Source: Lacisediminihabitans sp040549525
GTDB taxonomy: Bacteria; Actinomycetota; Actinomycetes; Actinomycetales; Microbacteriaceae
Assembly (NCBI RefSeq): GCF_040549525.1
Contig: NZ_JBEPTM010000003.1
Location: 354,180-418,179, forward strand
Length of the DNA stretch: 64,000 nt
Direction: 5' to 3'
Positions 57,216 to 64,000 of the stretch are shown here, piece by piece. The translations under genes and the position numbers were made by a program. The notes under the pieces are model-generated. The model ran no database searches and was not told where the DNA came from. It saw nothing but the letters and a program-made list of their open reading frames with translations. Positions within the stretch are counted from its first letter, which is position 1; each line of letters opens with the position of its first letter.

Positions 57216-57791
57216 ATGCACACTCCACGAAAAATTCTCGTGATCGTCGCTATCGTCGGCAGTGCGATCTCCCTGAGCGCCTGCTCGACCGCAGCTAGCC
57301 CGGGCGCAACCGCCTCGTCCTCTCCTGCGTCGGCTGTGTTCACTTCAGCGGATGTCGGCTTCGCGACCGACATGTCCGCCCACCACCAGCAGGCGGTGGA
57401 GATGTCACAAATGCTCCTCGACAAGAGCGACATCGACCCGCGTGTTGTCACCCTCGCGCAGGGCATCAAGGCCGCTCAGGGTCCTGAGATCGAGCAGATG
57501 ACGTCCTGGTTGTCGGCCTGGGGGCAGAAGGCGGACAGCATGTCGGGGATGGATATGAGCGGAACGCTGATGTCTGATTCGGATATGAATGCGCTTAAGA
57601 CTTCGACGGGTCTGGCAGCGAGCAAGCTGTTCCTCACCCAGATGACGGTGCACCACACGAGTGCGCTGGTTATGGCGAAGACGGAGATCGATTCGGGGAA
57701 GAATGTCGACGCCGTGACGCTGGCGAAGAAGATCGTCTCGACCCAGACCGCGGAGATCACCCAGATGGGTGACATTCTCGCCACGCTCTGA
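57216..57791 (+). CDS. DUF305 lipoprotein, copy 1
   Basis: Lipoprotein of 191 residues; lipobox SLSACS with Cys about residue 23, then Ser/Ala-rich spacer. The DUF305 domain has two repeats with paired His: DMSAHHQQAVEMSQML and LTQMTVHHTSALVMAKTEI. A Met-rich middle part DSMSGMDMSGTLMSDSDM can bind copper or other soft metals. Members often accompany copper-resistance genes. Start 57216 with GGATTTCCTC upstream (weak). Copy 2 lies at the right window edge with very similar sequence. Confidence 0.88.
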   Translation: MHTPRKILVIVAIVGSAISLSACSTAASPGATASSSPASAVFTSADVGFATDMSAHHQQAVEMSQMLLDKSDIDPRVVTLAQGIKAAQGPEIEQMTSWLSAWGQKADSMSGMDMSGTLMSDSDMNALKTSTGLAASKLFLTQMTVHHTSALVMAKTEIDSGKNVDAVTLAKKIVSTQTAEITQMGDILATL

Positions 57792-58267
57792 CACCTTTTC
57801 GTCGGCCTCGGGGCAGGTTTCGCTGCGGCGCGTCCTGTCTTCGGGGCGTCGACACAGACGCGCCCGGCGCGCATTGAAACGGATACCAGTGACCTCTCGA
57901 ACATCTCAGCCCCCCGGCAGCACCTCGCGAGCGCCCACGGTGCGCCGCCGTGAGCTCATCGCCCCTGAACGACGAACGACACTGAGCCAGCGGAAGACGG
58001 CTGCTGCGACCAATCGCTCTGGCTGGAGTCTGCGTGTGCGCAGGTCGTCAAGAGTGGCCGTTTGGTGGTCGACCTGCACAAGCGTTAACGCCTCCACGGG
58101 CTGTCGCCTCCACTTCGAAATCCGATCCGGTGGAGTCGCCAATGAACCGCTCGCGTTCATGCAAAACCACGGAATCACTCGGGAATAAACGCCCAAACTC
58201 ACCATCGGATCTGACGCTCACGCCTCCGGGTCCATCTCATCAGCACTACCTACGAGAGATATCTACT
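57792..58267 (+). other. Long gap before multicopper oxidase 1, no gene recognised
   Basis: Several short open frames exist in this 476-bp stretch but none shows a ribosome site with a plausible protein. The 3' part probably holds the promoter and leader of the oxidase; GAGAGAT sits 6 bp before its ATG. No CsoR-like operator was found here. Confidence 0.6.
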
Positions 58268-59764
58268 ATGCCCACGTTTATTGCACGACGAACTTTTCTG
58301 GCGGCCGCCGCGGCAACTGTCGCAGCGTCGACCCTTGCGTCATGTTCGTCGCCGGCCTCGGGTAGCCACCGAATATTGTCAACGGATCCCCTCGTCGCCA
58401 AGCGCGAAACACGACGTCACTGGAACGGAAACACCACCGCGGCGCAACTGGTCGCTGCACAATTCATGACCTCGGTTGCCGAGAAATCGATTTCAACATG
58501 GGGATACAACGGGGCGCTCGTCGCCCCGACCCTCCGTGCGACGGCCGGCGACAAACTGAAAGTCTCGGTCACAAACTCGTTGACCGAGGCGACGAGTATC
58601 CACTGGCATGGGGTGGCTCTTCAGAATGCTGCCGATGGTGTTCCCGGGTTGACCCAGCAGGCGGTCAAGCCCGGTGCGGAATTCGCGTATGAGTTTCGGA
58701 CGGCCACCCCGGGTACCTACTGGTACCACTCGCACGTCGAAATGCAACGAGCCCGCGGCCTCTTTGGGGCACTCGTCATCGACGACCCCCAAGAGCCTCT
58801 CTCCTACGACCGGGAGTGGGTCGTGGTGCTCGACGATTGGCTCGACGGTTTCGGCGGAACGCCCGACAGTGTTCTCGCCGCGCTGTCGGCGGGCATGGGA
58901 ATGTCGGGGATGAAAATGGACAGTTCGTCGCCCCTCCTCATGAATTCGACGAGCGCTTACCTCGGTGGCGATGCGGGCGATGTGAAGATACCCGTCCACC
59001 TCATGAACGGACGCTCCACCATCGAACCGGAAACCTTTGCAGCAAAGCCCGGGGACCGCATCCGTTTGAGAATCATCAATGCGGCCGGGGATACCGCCTA
59101 CCGGATCGGTATCCCCGGGCAACAAATGCTTCTGACTCACGCGGACGGCTTTCCGACCACACCGGAAAGTGTTGATGCCGTGGTCCTGGGCATGGGCGAA
59201 CGAATCGACGCACTCGTCACCGTGAAGGAGGGAACATCTGCGCTGCTGTCGTTGCCGGAGGGCAAGGCAGGCAACGCTGTCGGCTACATCTCCACCGGCC
59301 CGGCTTCCATGCCGCCCCTGTCCGCTCTGCCCACGCAGTTGACCGGGGTCGTCACCGACGGCGGTCGGCTGAAGGCCGACGCGTCGGTCCTCCTTCCCGA
59401 GACCGCAGTGGACCGCACACATCAGGTGAACCTCACCGGATCGATGGCGAAGTACAGCTGGGGCATCAACGGACGATCCTTCGATATGAAGAATCCATTT
59501 GCGGGAGCGTTTGAGGTGCGGAGCGGTGAACGAGTACGAGTGGTCGTCACAAACTCGACCACCATGTGGCACCCCCTTCACCTGCACGGGCACAGCTTCC
59601 AACTGGCCAACGGCGGGGCCCGTAAAGACACGGTCATCGTGCGTCCGAAGCAGCGAGTCACCTTCGAATTCGACGCCGATAACCCCGGGCAGTGGCTCAC
59701 GCACTGTCACAATGCCTACCATGCGGCACGCGGAATGATGGGCGTCTTCTCCTATGTCTCTTGA
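58268..59764 (+). CDS. Multicopper oxidase (laccase-like) lipoprotein
   Basis: Three-domain multicopper oxidase, 498 residues, with an N-terminal signal (RRTFLAAAAATVAASTLASC; a twin-arginine pair RR near residue 7 and lipobox LASC, Cys 26). Copper motifs: SIHWHGV (about 111-116), YWYHSHVE (about 151-157), MWHPLHLHGHSF and LTHCHNAYHAARGMM, which provide the type 1, 2 and 3 sites including the axial Met. Member of the CotA/laccase class, oxidising cuprous ions or phenols outside the membrane. A Met-rich loop (AGMGMSGMKM) is typical of copper-resistance oxidases. It is not followed by a gene on the same transcript for 300 bp. Confidence 0.92.
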   Translation: MPTFIARRTFLAAAAATVAASTLASCSSPASGSHRILSTDPLVAKRETRRHWNGNTTAAQLVAAQFMTSVAEKSISTWGYNGALVAPTLRATAGDKLKVSVTNSLTEATSIHWHGVALQNAADGVPGLTQQAVKPGAEFAYEFRTATPGTYWYHSHVEMQRARGLFGALVIDDPQEPLSYDREWVVVLDDWLDGFGGTPDSVLAALSAGMGMSGMKMDSSSPLLMNSTSAYLGGDAGDVKIPVHLMNGRSTIEPETFAAKPGDRIRLRIINAAGDTAYRIGIPGQQMLLTHADGFPTTPESVDAVVLGMGERIDALVTVKEGTSALLSLPEGKAGNAVGYISTGPASMPPLSALPTQLTGVVTDGGRLKADASVLLPETAVDRTHQVNLTGSMAKYSWGINGRSFDMKNPFAGAFEVRSGERVRVVVTNSTTMWHPLHLHGHSFQLANGGARKDTVIVRPKQRVTFEFDADNPGQWLTHCHNAYHAARGMMGVFSYVS

Positions 59765-59887
59765 CCAGCTAAACGAAAACAGCACGGTGGCCAGAAAGAA
59801 TGGTCGTTCCGGTAGGGAGCGTCCTGGGCGTTACTCGCACCCCATTGCTCGCGATCTGCTCGGAAGTCATCTTCTCAGTTCCCGCAG

Positions 59888-59903
59888 ATACCCCAGGGGG
59901 TAT
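59888..59903. promoter_or_regulatory. CsoR-type copper operator
   Basis: ATACCCCAGGGGGTAT is a 16-bp palindrome with 7-bp arms (ATACCCC/GGGGTAT) and a 2-bp centre, like CsoR operators. It lies about 160 bp upstream of the SHOCT-oxidase operon. No csoR gene is in the window. Confidence 0.75.
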
Positions 59904-60064
59904 GCTTGGTTATGGATAGACGCTCTGGCGGAGCCACCCGCGCACATGACTGGTAGCTGCTACCCATCCGAACGGCACGACACGGAGTTGACCCGACGCG
60001 TTCACGCGCGTGTTGACGGGCGACGGGCCGTCCGCGAAGAGAACGACCGAAGGGAAGATCAATC

Positions 60065-60325
60065 TTGATCCAGGGATTCTCAATCAACGGAACGTGGCCC
60101 GCAGGCTTGCTGGTGGCGCTGGGGGTCGTGCTGCTCACCATTCTGGCGGTGCGAATCGCCGGACGCAGGGCTGGGCGAGGCGACCCAGGGCGCGGCGAAG
60201 ATCGCCGCCAGGGCCCCGATGGATCGATCAATTCAGGGCAGGTCCTCGAGGATATGTATGCCCGAGGCGAGCTGAATTTGAAGGACTACCAAATACGGCT
60301 GCGTGTTCTCCGCCGGGGTGCGTGA
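60065..60325 (+). CDS. SHOCT-domain small membrane protein 1
   Basis: Protein of 86 residues starting TTG 60065 with GAAGGGAAG upstream. One membrane helix at about 11-31 (WPAGLLVALGVVLLTILAVR), then a basic linker and a C-terminal SHOCT motif (INSGQVLEDMYARGELNLKD and YQIRLRVL). It is a paralogue of the next gene. Likely the first gene of the CsoR-controlled operon. Role unknown; SHOCT tails are thought to mediate protein interaction or oligomerisation. Confidence 0.8.
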   Translation: MIQGFSINGTWPAGLLVALGVVLLTILAVRIAGRRAGRGDPGRGEDRRQGPDGSINSGQVLEDMYARGELNLKDYQIRLRVLRRGA

Positions 60326-60554
60326 TGGGTGTATCACCGGCGGGCAACAGGTCGCCGATCTCTGAGCGTTCACAACGGCCACCGTCTCCGCCCTCGGTGC
60401 AGCGGATGTCGCGCCACAACTCAGACACGGGACGCATCGCGTGCTTCGGCAGACGCACGACTGTCGCGCATCCGGGTAGCACGCCAACCCTGGCTTCGCC
60501 GGAAATGGACGTGACGGACGCCCACCGGCGCGACCGCGGAAAGGTTCACGGATC
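60326..60554 (+). other. Gap between two SHOCT genes, no gene recognised
   Basis: 229 bp with no convincing reading frame or clear hairpin. GGAAAGG near 60538 is the ribosome region of the next gene. Confidence 0.4.
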
Positions 60555-60809
60555 ATGATGAACGGGATAGGGCAGGGTAGCGGTTGGCTGTTTGGGGGCC
60601 TCATCCTCATCGGAGTTGTGCTGTTAGGGATCGTTCTGGTGCGCGTCATCGGAGCCGCTTCGAAGCGAGACGCCGGCGGCGCAGGGGGTACGCCTCATCC
60701 GCGCGGGCCCAGTACTGCCCGTCAACTTCTCGATGAACGCTATGCGCGAGGGGACCTCACGACGGAAGAATACCGGGACCGCATCCGTGTCTTGGGTGAG
60801 GGAACCTGA
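60555..60809 (+). CDS. SHOCT-domain small membrane protein 2
   Basis: Protein of 84 residues with a helix at about 11-32 (LFGGLILIGVVLLGIVLVRV), a Gly/Pro linker and SHOCT tail ARQLLDERYARGDLTTEEYR. GGAAAGG lies about 16 bp upstream of ATGATG. Its stop shares a base with the multicopper oxidase start (TGATG), so they are translationally coupled. Paralogue of the previous small protein. Confidence 0.82.
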   Translation: MMNGIGQGSGWLFGGLILIGVVLLGIVLVRVIGAASKRDAGGAGGTPHPRGPSTARQLLDERYARGDLTTEEYRDRIRVLGEGT

Positions 60810-62272
60810 TGGAACCCATCTCTCGGCGAAACGCCCTGATCCTCGGTGGTCTGGGAACGGCCAGCCTTTTGGCCGGCGGTGCCGGGCTCGTCTGGAGTGC
60901 GAATTCCGGATTCGTTCCCTCGACTGCCCAGCAGCTAACCGAGCCGAAAGCCCTGCGAAGTGTGAATGGGGCGCTGAAGGTGACACTGACGGCGGCGGAA
61001 GGCCCCACACGGATCGCGGGGCGCGGCGCAACCGCGCTCACCTACAACGGGGGGCTGCCCGGTCCCACGTTGATGCTGCGCCCGGGGGATCGGGTGAACG
61101 TGTCCCTGGAAAACCGGATGAAGGACCCGACCAACCTCCATGTTCACGGGTTACACGTTTCGCCGAACGGCAATAGCGACAACGTGTTCGTCTCAATCGA
61201 TCCGGGATCCTCGTTCGACTACGAGTATTTTCTGCCGAAGGATCACCCGTCTGGCGTGTACTGGTACCACCCACATCATCACGGCATGGTCGCCACCCAG
61301 GTGTTTGGTGGGCTGTACGGCGCGATCATCGTCGAAGACCCCATTCCGATCCCGGTTGCCCGGGAACGCGTTCTTGTCATCTCTGACATCACCCTGAGCG
61401 GATCCGGGGCGATCCCGGCAGCATCCGCGATGGATCGCGTGATTGGACGGGAAGGAAGTCTGATGCTCGTCAACGGTCAGGCGTCACCGCAGCTGAAGGC
61501 TCGACCCGGCGATCGTGAAAGGTGGCGGATCGTCAATGCGTGTTCATCCCGGTATTTGAAGCTCAGGCTCGACGGTCAACAACTTCAACTCTTGGGCATC
61601 GACTCCGGTCGATTCCCTCAGCCGCAGGAGGTGACGGAAGTCACCCTCGCCCCCGGAAACCGCGCCGATCTTCTTGTCACCGCAGTCAACGGGACGGCAA
61701 CTCTTCAGACCCTGCCGGTTGACCGGGGAACAGCGATGGGGATGATGAGCGGATCAGTCACTTCCTCGGTCCCGGTGCACCTGGCCACCTTTGCTGTTGC
61801 CGGCGCACCGGCTGCCCCACTTGCCCGGGTACCGGCACAGCCGTCACCGCGAGACCTGAGAACCTCATCTGTTGATGGTCGGCGCGAGCTGACCTTCGCG
61901 ATGGGGATGGGTTCCGGCGGGATGGGCATGGGGTCGGGAAGCAGCATGATGGGGTTCACGATCGATGGGAAAGAGTTCGACCCGGCGAGGATCGACACGA
62001 TCGTCCAGGGCGGAACGGTCGAAGAGTGGACGCTGACCAACACCAGTCCGATGGATCACCCGGTGCACCTCCATGTCTGGCCCATGCAAATCGTCGAGCA
62101 AAACGGCCTTACCGCCAACCGGATCCTGTGGCAAGACGTCGTTAACGTCCCCGCTCGCAGCAGTGTTCGCGTGCGTATCCCGTTCGAAGACTTCACCGGC
62201 AAGACCGTCTATCACTGCCACATCCTCGACCACGAAGACGGCGGGATGATGGGAATCATCACCACAAACTGA
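60809..62272 (+). CDS. Multicopper oxidase, CueO-like, twin-arginine exported
   Basis: Three-domain oxidase of 487 residues. The signal has SRRNALILGG (twin-arginine) followed by a hydrophobic segment, fitting export of a folded copper protein. Copper motifs: NLHVHGLH (about 110-117), WYHPHHHG (about 152-159), HPVHLHVWPM and VYHCHILDHEDGGMM. A Met/Gly-rich stretch MGMGSGGMGMGSGSSMMGF near residue 368 precedes the third domain, comparable to the Met-rich insert that feeds Cu(I) to CueO. Oxidises Cu(I) outside the membrane. Translationally coupled to the SHOCT gene; DUF302 follows 44 bp later. Confidence 0.93.
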   Translation: MEPISRRNALILGGLGTASLLAGGAGLVWSANSGFVPSTAQQLTEPKALRSVNGALKVTLTAAEGPTRIAGRGATALTYNGGLPGPTLMLRPGDRVNVSLENRMKDPTNLHVHGLHVSPNGNSDNVFVSIDPGSSFDYEYFLPKDHPSGVYWYHPHHHGMVATQVFGGLYGAIIVEDPIPIPVARERVLVISDITLSGSGAIPAASAMDRVIGREGSLMLVNGQASPQLKARPGDRERWRIVNACSSRYLKLRLDGQQLQLLGIDSGRFPQPQEVTEVTLAPGNRADLLVTAVNGTATLQTLPVDRGTAMGMMSGSVTSSVPVHLATFAVAGAPAAPLARVPAQPSPRDLRTSSVDGRRELTFAMGMGSGGMGMGSGSSMMGFTIDGKEFDPARIDTIVQGGTVEEWTLTNTSPMDHPVHLHVWPMQIVEQNGLTANRILWQDVVNVPARSSVRVRIPFEDFTGKTVYHCHILDHEDGGMMGIITTN

Positions 62273-62316
62273 CAACAGCCGACTCACACATTGCACGAGC
62301 AACGAAGGAGAAACAC

Positions 62317-62730
62317 ATGAACTACGCACACACCATCACCGTCTCGCTACCCTACGAAGAAGCCGTCACCAGGGTACGGGAGGAACTCGCGAATCAAGGA
62401 TTCGGTGTCCTCACCGAAATTGACGTCCACGCAACCTTTGAAGCAAAGCTCGGCAGCGAAAGCGCGCACACGCTCGGTGATTACCTGATTCTGGGCGCAT
62501 GCAACCCCGTCCTCGCCGAACAAGCCCTCACCGCAGATCCCGATATGGGCCTTTTGCTTCCCTGCAATGTCGTCATCCGACGAGACCGGTCGGCGAATTC
62601 GACCACGATCCAAGCGATCAATGCCCAGACGATGGTCCAGTTGAGCGAATCACCGGCGGTCCAGAAGGTTGCCGACCAGGCTGACGCCAACCTGCTTGCA
62701 GCACTGGCTGCACTCGAAGGCCTGCACTGA
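62317..62730 (+). CDS. DUF302 protein
   Basis: Protein of 137 residues, small alpha/beta domain: YEEAVTRVREELANQGFGVL, then DVHATFEAKLG, YLILGACNPVLAEQAL and LLPCNVVIRRD match DUF302. Cys in LGACNP and LLPCNV and a Met/Asp pair are the conserved features. No signal peptide. ATG with AAGGAG upstream (AACGAAGGAGAAACAC). DUF302 genes often accompany copper and sulfur-stress genes; function not known. Confidence 0.88.
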   Translation: MNYAHTITVSLPYEEAVTRVREELANQGFGVLTEIDVHATFEAKLGSESAHTLGDYLILGACNPVLAEQALTADPDMGLLLPCNVVIRRDRSANSTTIQAINAQTMVQLSESPAVQKVADQADANLLAALAALEGLH

Positions 62731-62758
62731 CGGCGCCCAAACAGGGGCCCATCTAGCC

Positions 62759-62789
62759 TTGCAGCCTTTTTAGGAGCGAGAGCTATTGT
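62759..62789 (+). promoter_or_regulatory. Candidate promoter of DUF6153-like copy 2
   Basis: TTGCAG (62759-62764), then 19 bp, then TATTGT (62784-62789). The -10 lies in GCGAGAGCTATTG, which recurs 28 bp downstream as GCGAGAGCTAGTG and as GCGTGAGCTAGTG (56562) before copy 1. The repeated motif may be a regulator site. Confidence 0.45.
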
Positions 62790-62837
62790 TTTGCGGGGCC
62801 TACGCGAGAGCTAGTGAATGACAGGTTGGGAGCGACA

Positions 62838-63362
62838 GTGATTGAGAGCACGAGTGCCGAACGGCGTTTGTTCGCGGCCTCTCTTCGCCGGTTTCTGGTG
62901 GCCTCCCTCACAATCTCCTCGATATTACTGGGACTGGTCGGCATGCACGCTCTCTCCGTCGCAGCGGATGCTCCGGGAGGCACAATGATGCACTCCCCGA
63001 TGCTGACGTCACCGACCGTGCCTTCCGGGGTGTCGGAGCAGCGTGGGCTCCCACCAGCAACGATGTCAGGTACGGCACCAAACGTTTTGGACACTGCTAC
63101 TTTTCCGCGCCCCGACACCAGCATCGGCGAGATGCTCGCTCCGCAGGGAAGCGCTGACATGGGGGCGATGAATTGCCTCCTGCTTGGGATGGTGTGCGTG
63201 CTCAGCTCCCTCATCGCGATTATCGTGCTGGCGCGCGATAAACGTCCGCCCCGGCTGATGTCAGAGATCCGCCGGGTGGCGCGCGTTATTCGTGTTTTCG
63301 CATCGCGCCTCGCATTGCCTACCCCTCCCTCTCTCGACGCACTTTCCATTAGCAGGGTCTGA
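62838..63362 (+). CDS. DUF6153-like small membrane protein, copy 2
   Basis: Protein of about 174 residues from GTG 62838 (MIESTSAERR), after TTGGGAG. It is clearly paralogous to copy 1: RRFLVASLTISSILLGLVGM, HSPML, MGAMNCLLLGMVCVL and LPTPPSLDALSISRV correspond. It has a longer, Met/Pro-rich middle part (TPSVPSG...-like). Two helices, N-terminal basic, C-terminal basic tail. Followed by DUF305 copy 2. Family assignment DUF6153 uncertain. Confidence 0.75.
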   Translation: MIESTSAERRLFAASLRRFLVASLTISSILLGLVGMHALSVAADAPGGTMMHSPMLTSPTVPSGVSEQRGLPPATMSGTAPNVLDTATFPRPDTSIGEMLAPQGSADMGAMNCLLLGMVCVLSSLIAIIVLARDKRPPRLMSEIRRVARVIRVFASRLALPTPPSLDALSISRV

Positions 63363-63462
63363 TCAGACACACGCGTTCTGTCCCTAATCGGGGCACCAAC
63401 GAACTCGCTGCACCCGCAGCAATTGTGTTGTCAACTTGTCTATCCACTGATTGGAATTTCCT

Positions 63463-64000
63463 ATGCTCAACTCTCGAAAATTTCTGGTTGTCGCCGCCAT
63501 CGTCGGCAGCGCGATCACATTGAGCGCATGCTCCACCGCCTCAAATACGGGCTCGACCAGTGCCTCCCAGAGCGCCTCTGCGGCATTCAATAAGGCGGAT
63601 GTCAGCTTCGCAACTGACATGGCGGCTCATCACCAGCAAGCGGTGGAAATGTCGCAGATGCTCCTCGAGAAGAGCAATATCGACCCGCGTGTGGTCACCC
63701 TCGCCAAAGACATCAAAGCCGCGCAAGACCCTGAGATCAAGCAGATGAAGTCGTGGTTGTCTGACTGGGGTCAGAAGACAGACAGCATGGCAAGCATGGA
63801 CATGAGCGGAACACTGATGTCGGATACCGATATGAATGATTTGAAGAACTCGGCCGGCCCCGCAGCCAGCAAGCTGTTCCTCACCCAGATGACCGTGCAC
63901 CACACGAGCGCGCTGGTCATGGCGAGGACTGAAGTCGACTCGGGCAAAAACGCTGACGCCGTGACGCTGGCGAAGAACATCATCTCGACCCAGACCGCGG
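63463..64000 (+). CDS. DUF305 lipoprotein, copy 2, 3' end beyond window
   Basis: The 179 codons inside the window give MLNSRKFLVVAAIVGSAITL and SACS lipobox, DMAAHHQQAVEMSQMLLEKS, DSMASMDMSGTLMSDTDM and MTVHHTSALVMARTEVDSGK. Nearly every motif of copy 1 is conserved; most differences are conservative. Only the last dozen or so residues are missing. Confidence 0.88.
   Translation, partial: MLNSRKFLVVAAIVGSAITLSACSTASNTGSTSASQSASAAFNKADVSFATDMAAHHQQAVEMSQMLLEKSNIDPRVVTLAKDIKAAQDPEIKQMKSWLSDWGQKTDSMASMDMSGTLMSDTDMNDLKNSAGPAASKLFLTQMTVHHTSALVMARTEVDSGKNADAVTLAKNIISTQTA

Noticed and set aside
57769..58188. 139-codon plus-strand frame in the gap before multicopper oxidase 1
   Set aside because: Begins within the DUF305 3' end, Arg/Ser-rich, lacks a ribosome site and similarity.

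Overview
The window is a high-GC actinobacterial chromosome segment. Gene order and product families (clpP1-clpP2/clpX, valS, ileS-folC-DUF4233-ndk, rne, rplU-rpmA-obg-proB, proA, nadD, rsfS) point to Microbacteriaceae. No rRNA operon or CRISPR array was seen. There is one tRNA, tRNA-Ala(GGC).

Bases 1-52,080 look like core or near-core chromosome. In order: an SDR dehydrogenase (cut by the left edge) with a divergent TetR regulator; clpP1-clpP2; a convergent copper-associated operon (integral membrane protein, YcnI, CopC) lying between clpP2 and clpX; clpX; a BenE-type transporter; an M3 peptidase with a divergent wHTH regulator around a 14-bp repeat array; valS; an M20 amidohydrolase; a GH13 glucosidase; a peptide-type ABC importer operon with a divergent TetR; a CDF metal transporter; a T-box-controlled ileS followed by folC, DUF4233 and ndk; a DsbA/VKOR disulfide pair; rne with a leader of about 360 nt; a DUF318 permease/TIGR03943 pair; the rplU-rpmA-obg-proB block; ppsA; proA; nadD; a long repeat-bearing membrane-anchored protein; rsfS.

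Bases 52,080-64,000 (right edge) look like an integrated element in tRNA-Ala. Immediately downstream of the tRNA come three phased TCTCGG repeats, a small excisionase-like HTH gene and a tyrosine recombinase. These are followed by a Fic protein with a C-terminal HTH and a palindromic operator, an IS1380-family transposase remnant, a 5'-damaged HMA copper chaperone, and a decayed P-type ATPase N-terminus. The rest is a copper-handling block: DUF6153-like, DUF305, multicopper oxidase 1, CsoR-type operator, two SHOCT proteins, multicopper oxidase 2, DUF302, and a second DUF6153-like/DUF305 pair cut by the right edge. No second copy of the tRNA 3' end is visible, so the element probably continues beyond the window.

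Points most worth following: the duplicated DUF6153-DUF305 cassette with conserved leaders around two different multicopper oxidases; a palindromic repeat element translated in frame inside ileS; the translational T-box of ileS; the 14-bp tandem operator array next to the M3 peptidase; candidate Xis sites beside the integrase; and a BenE gene whose likely start codon reads ATA.
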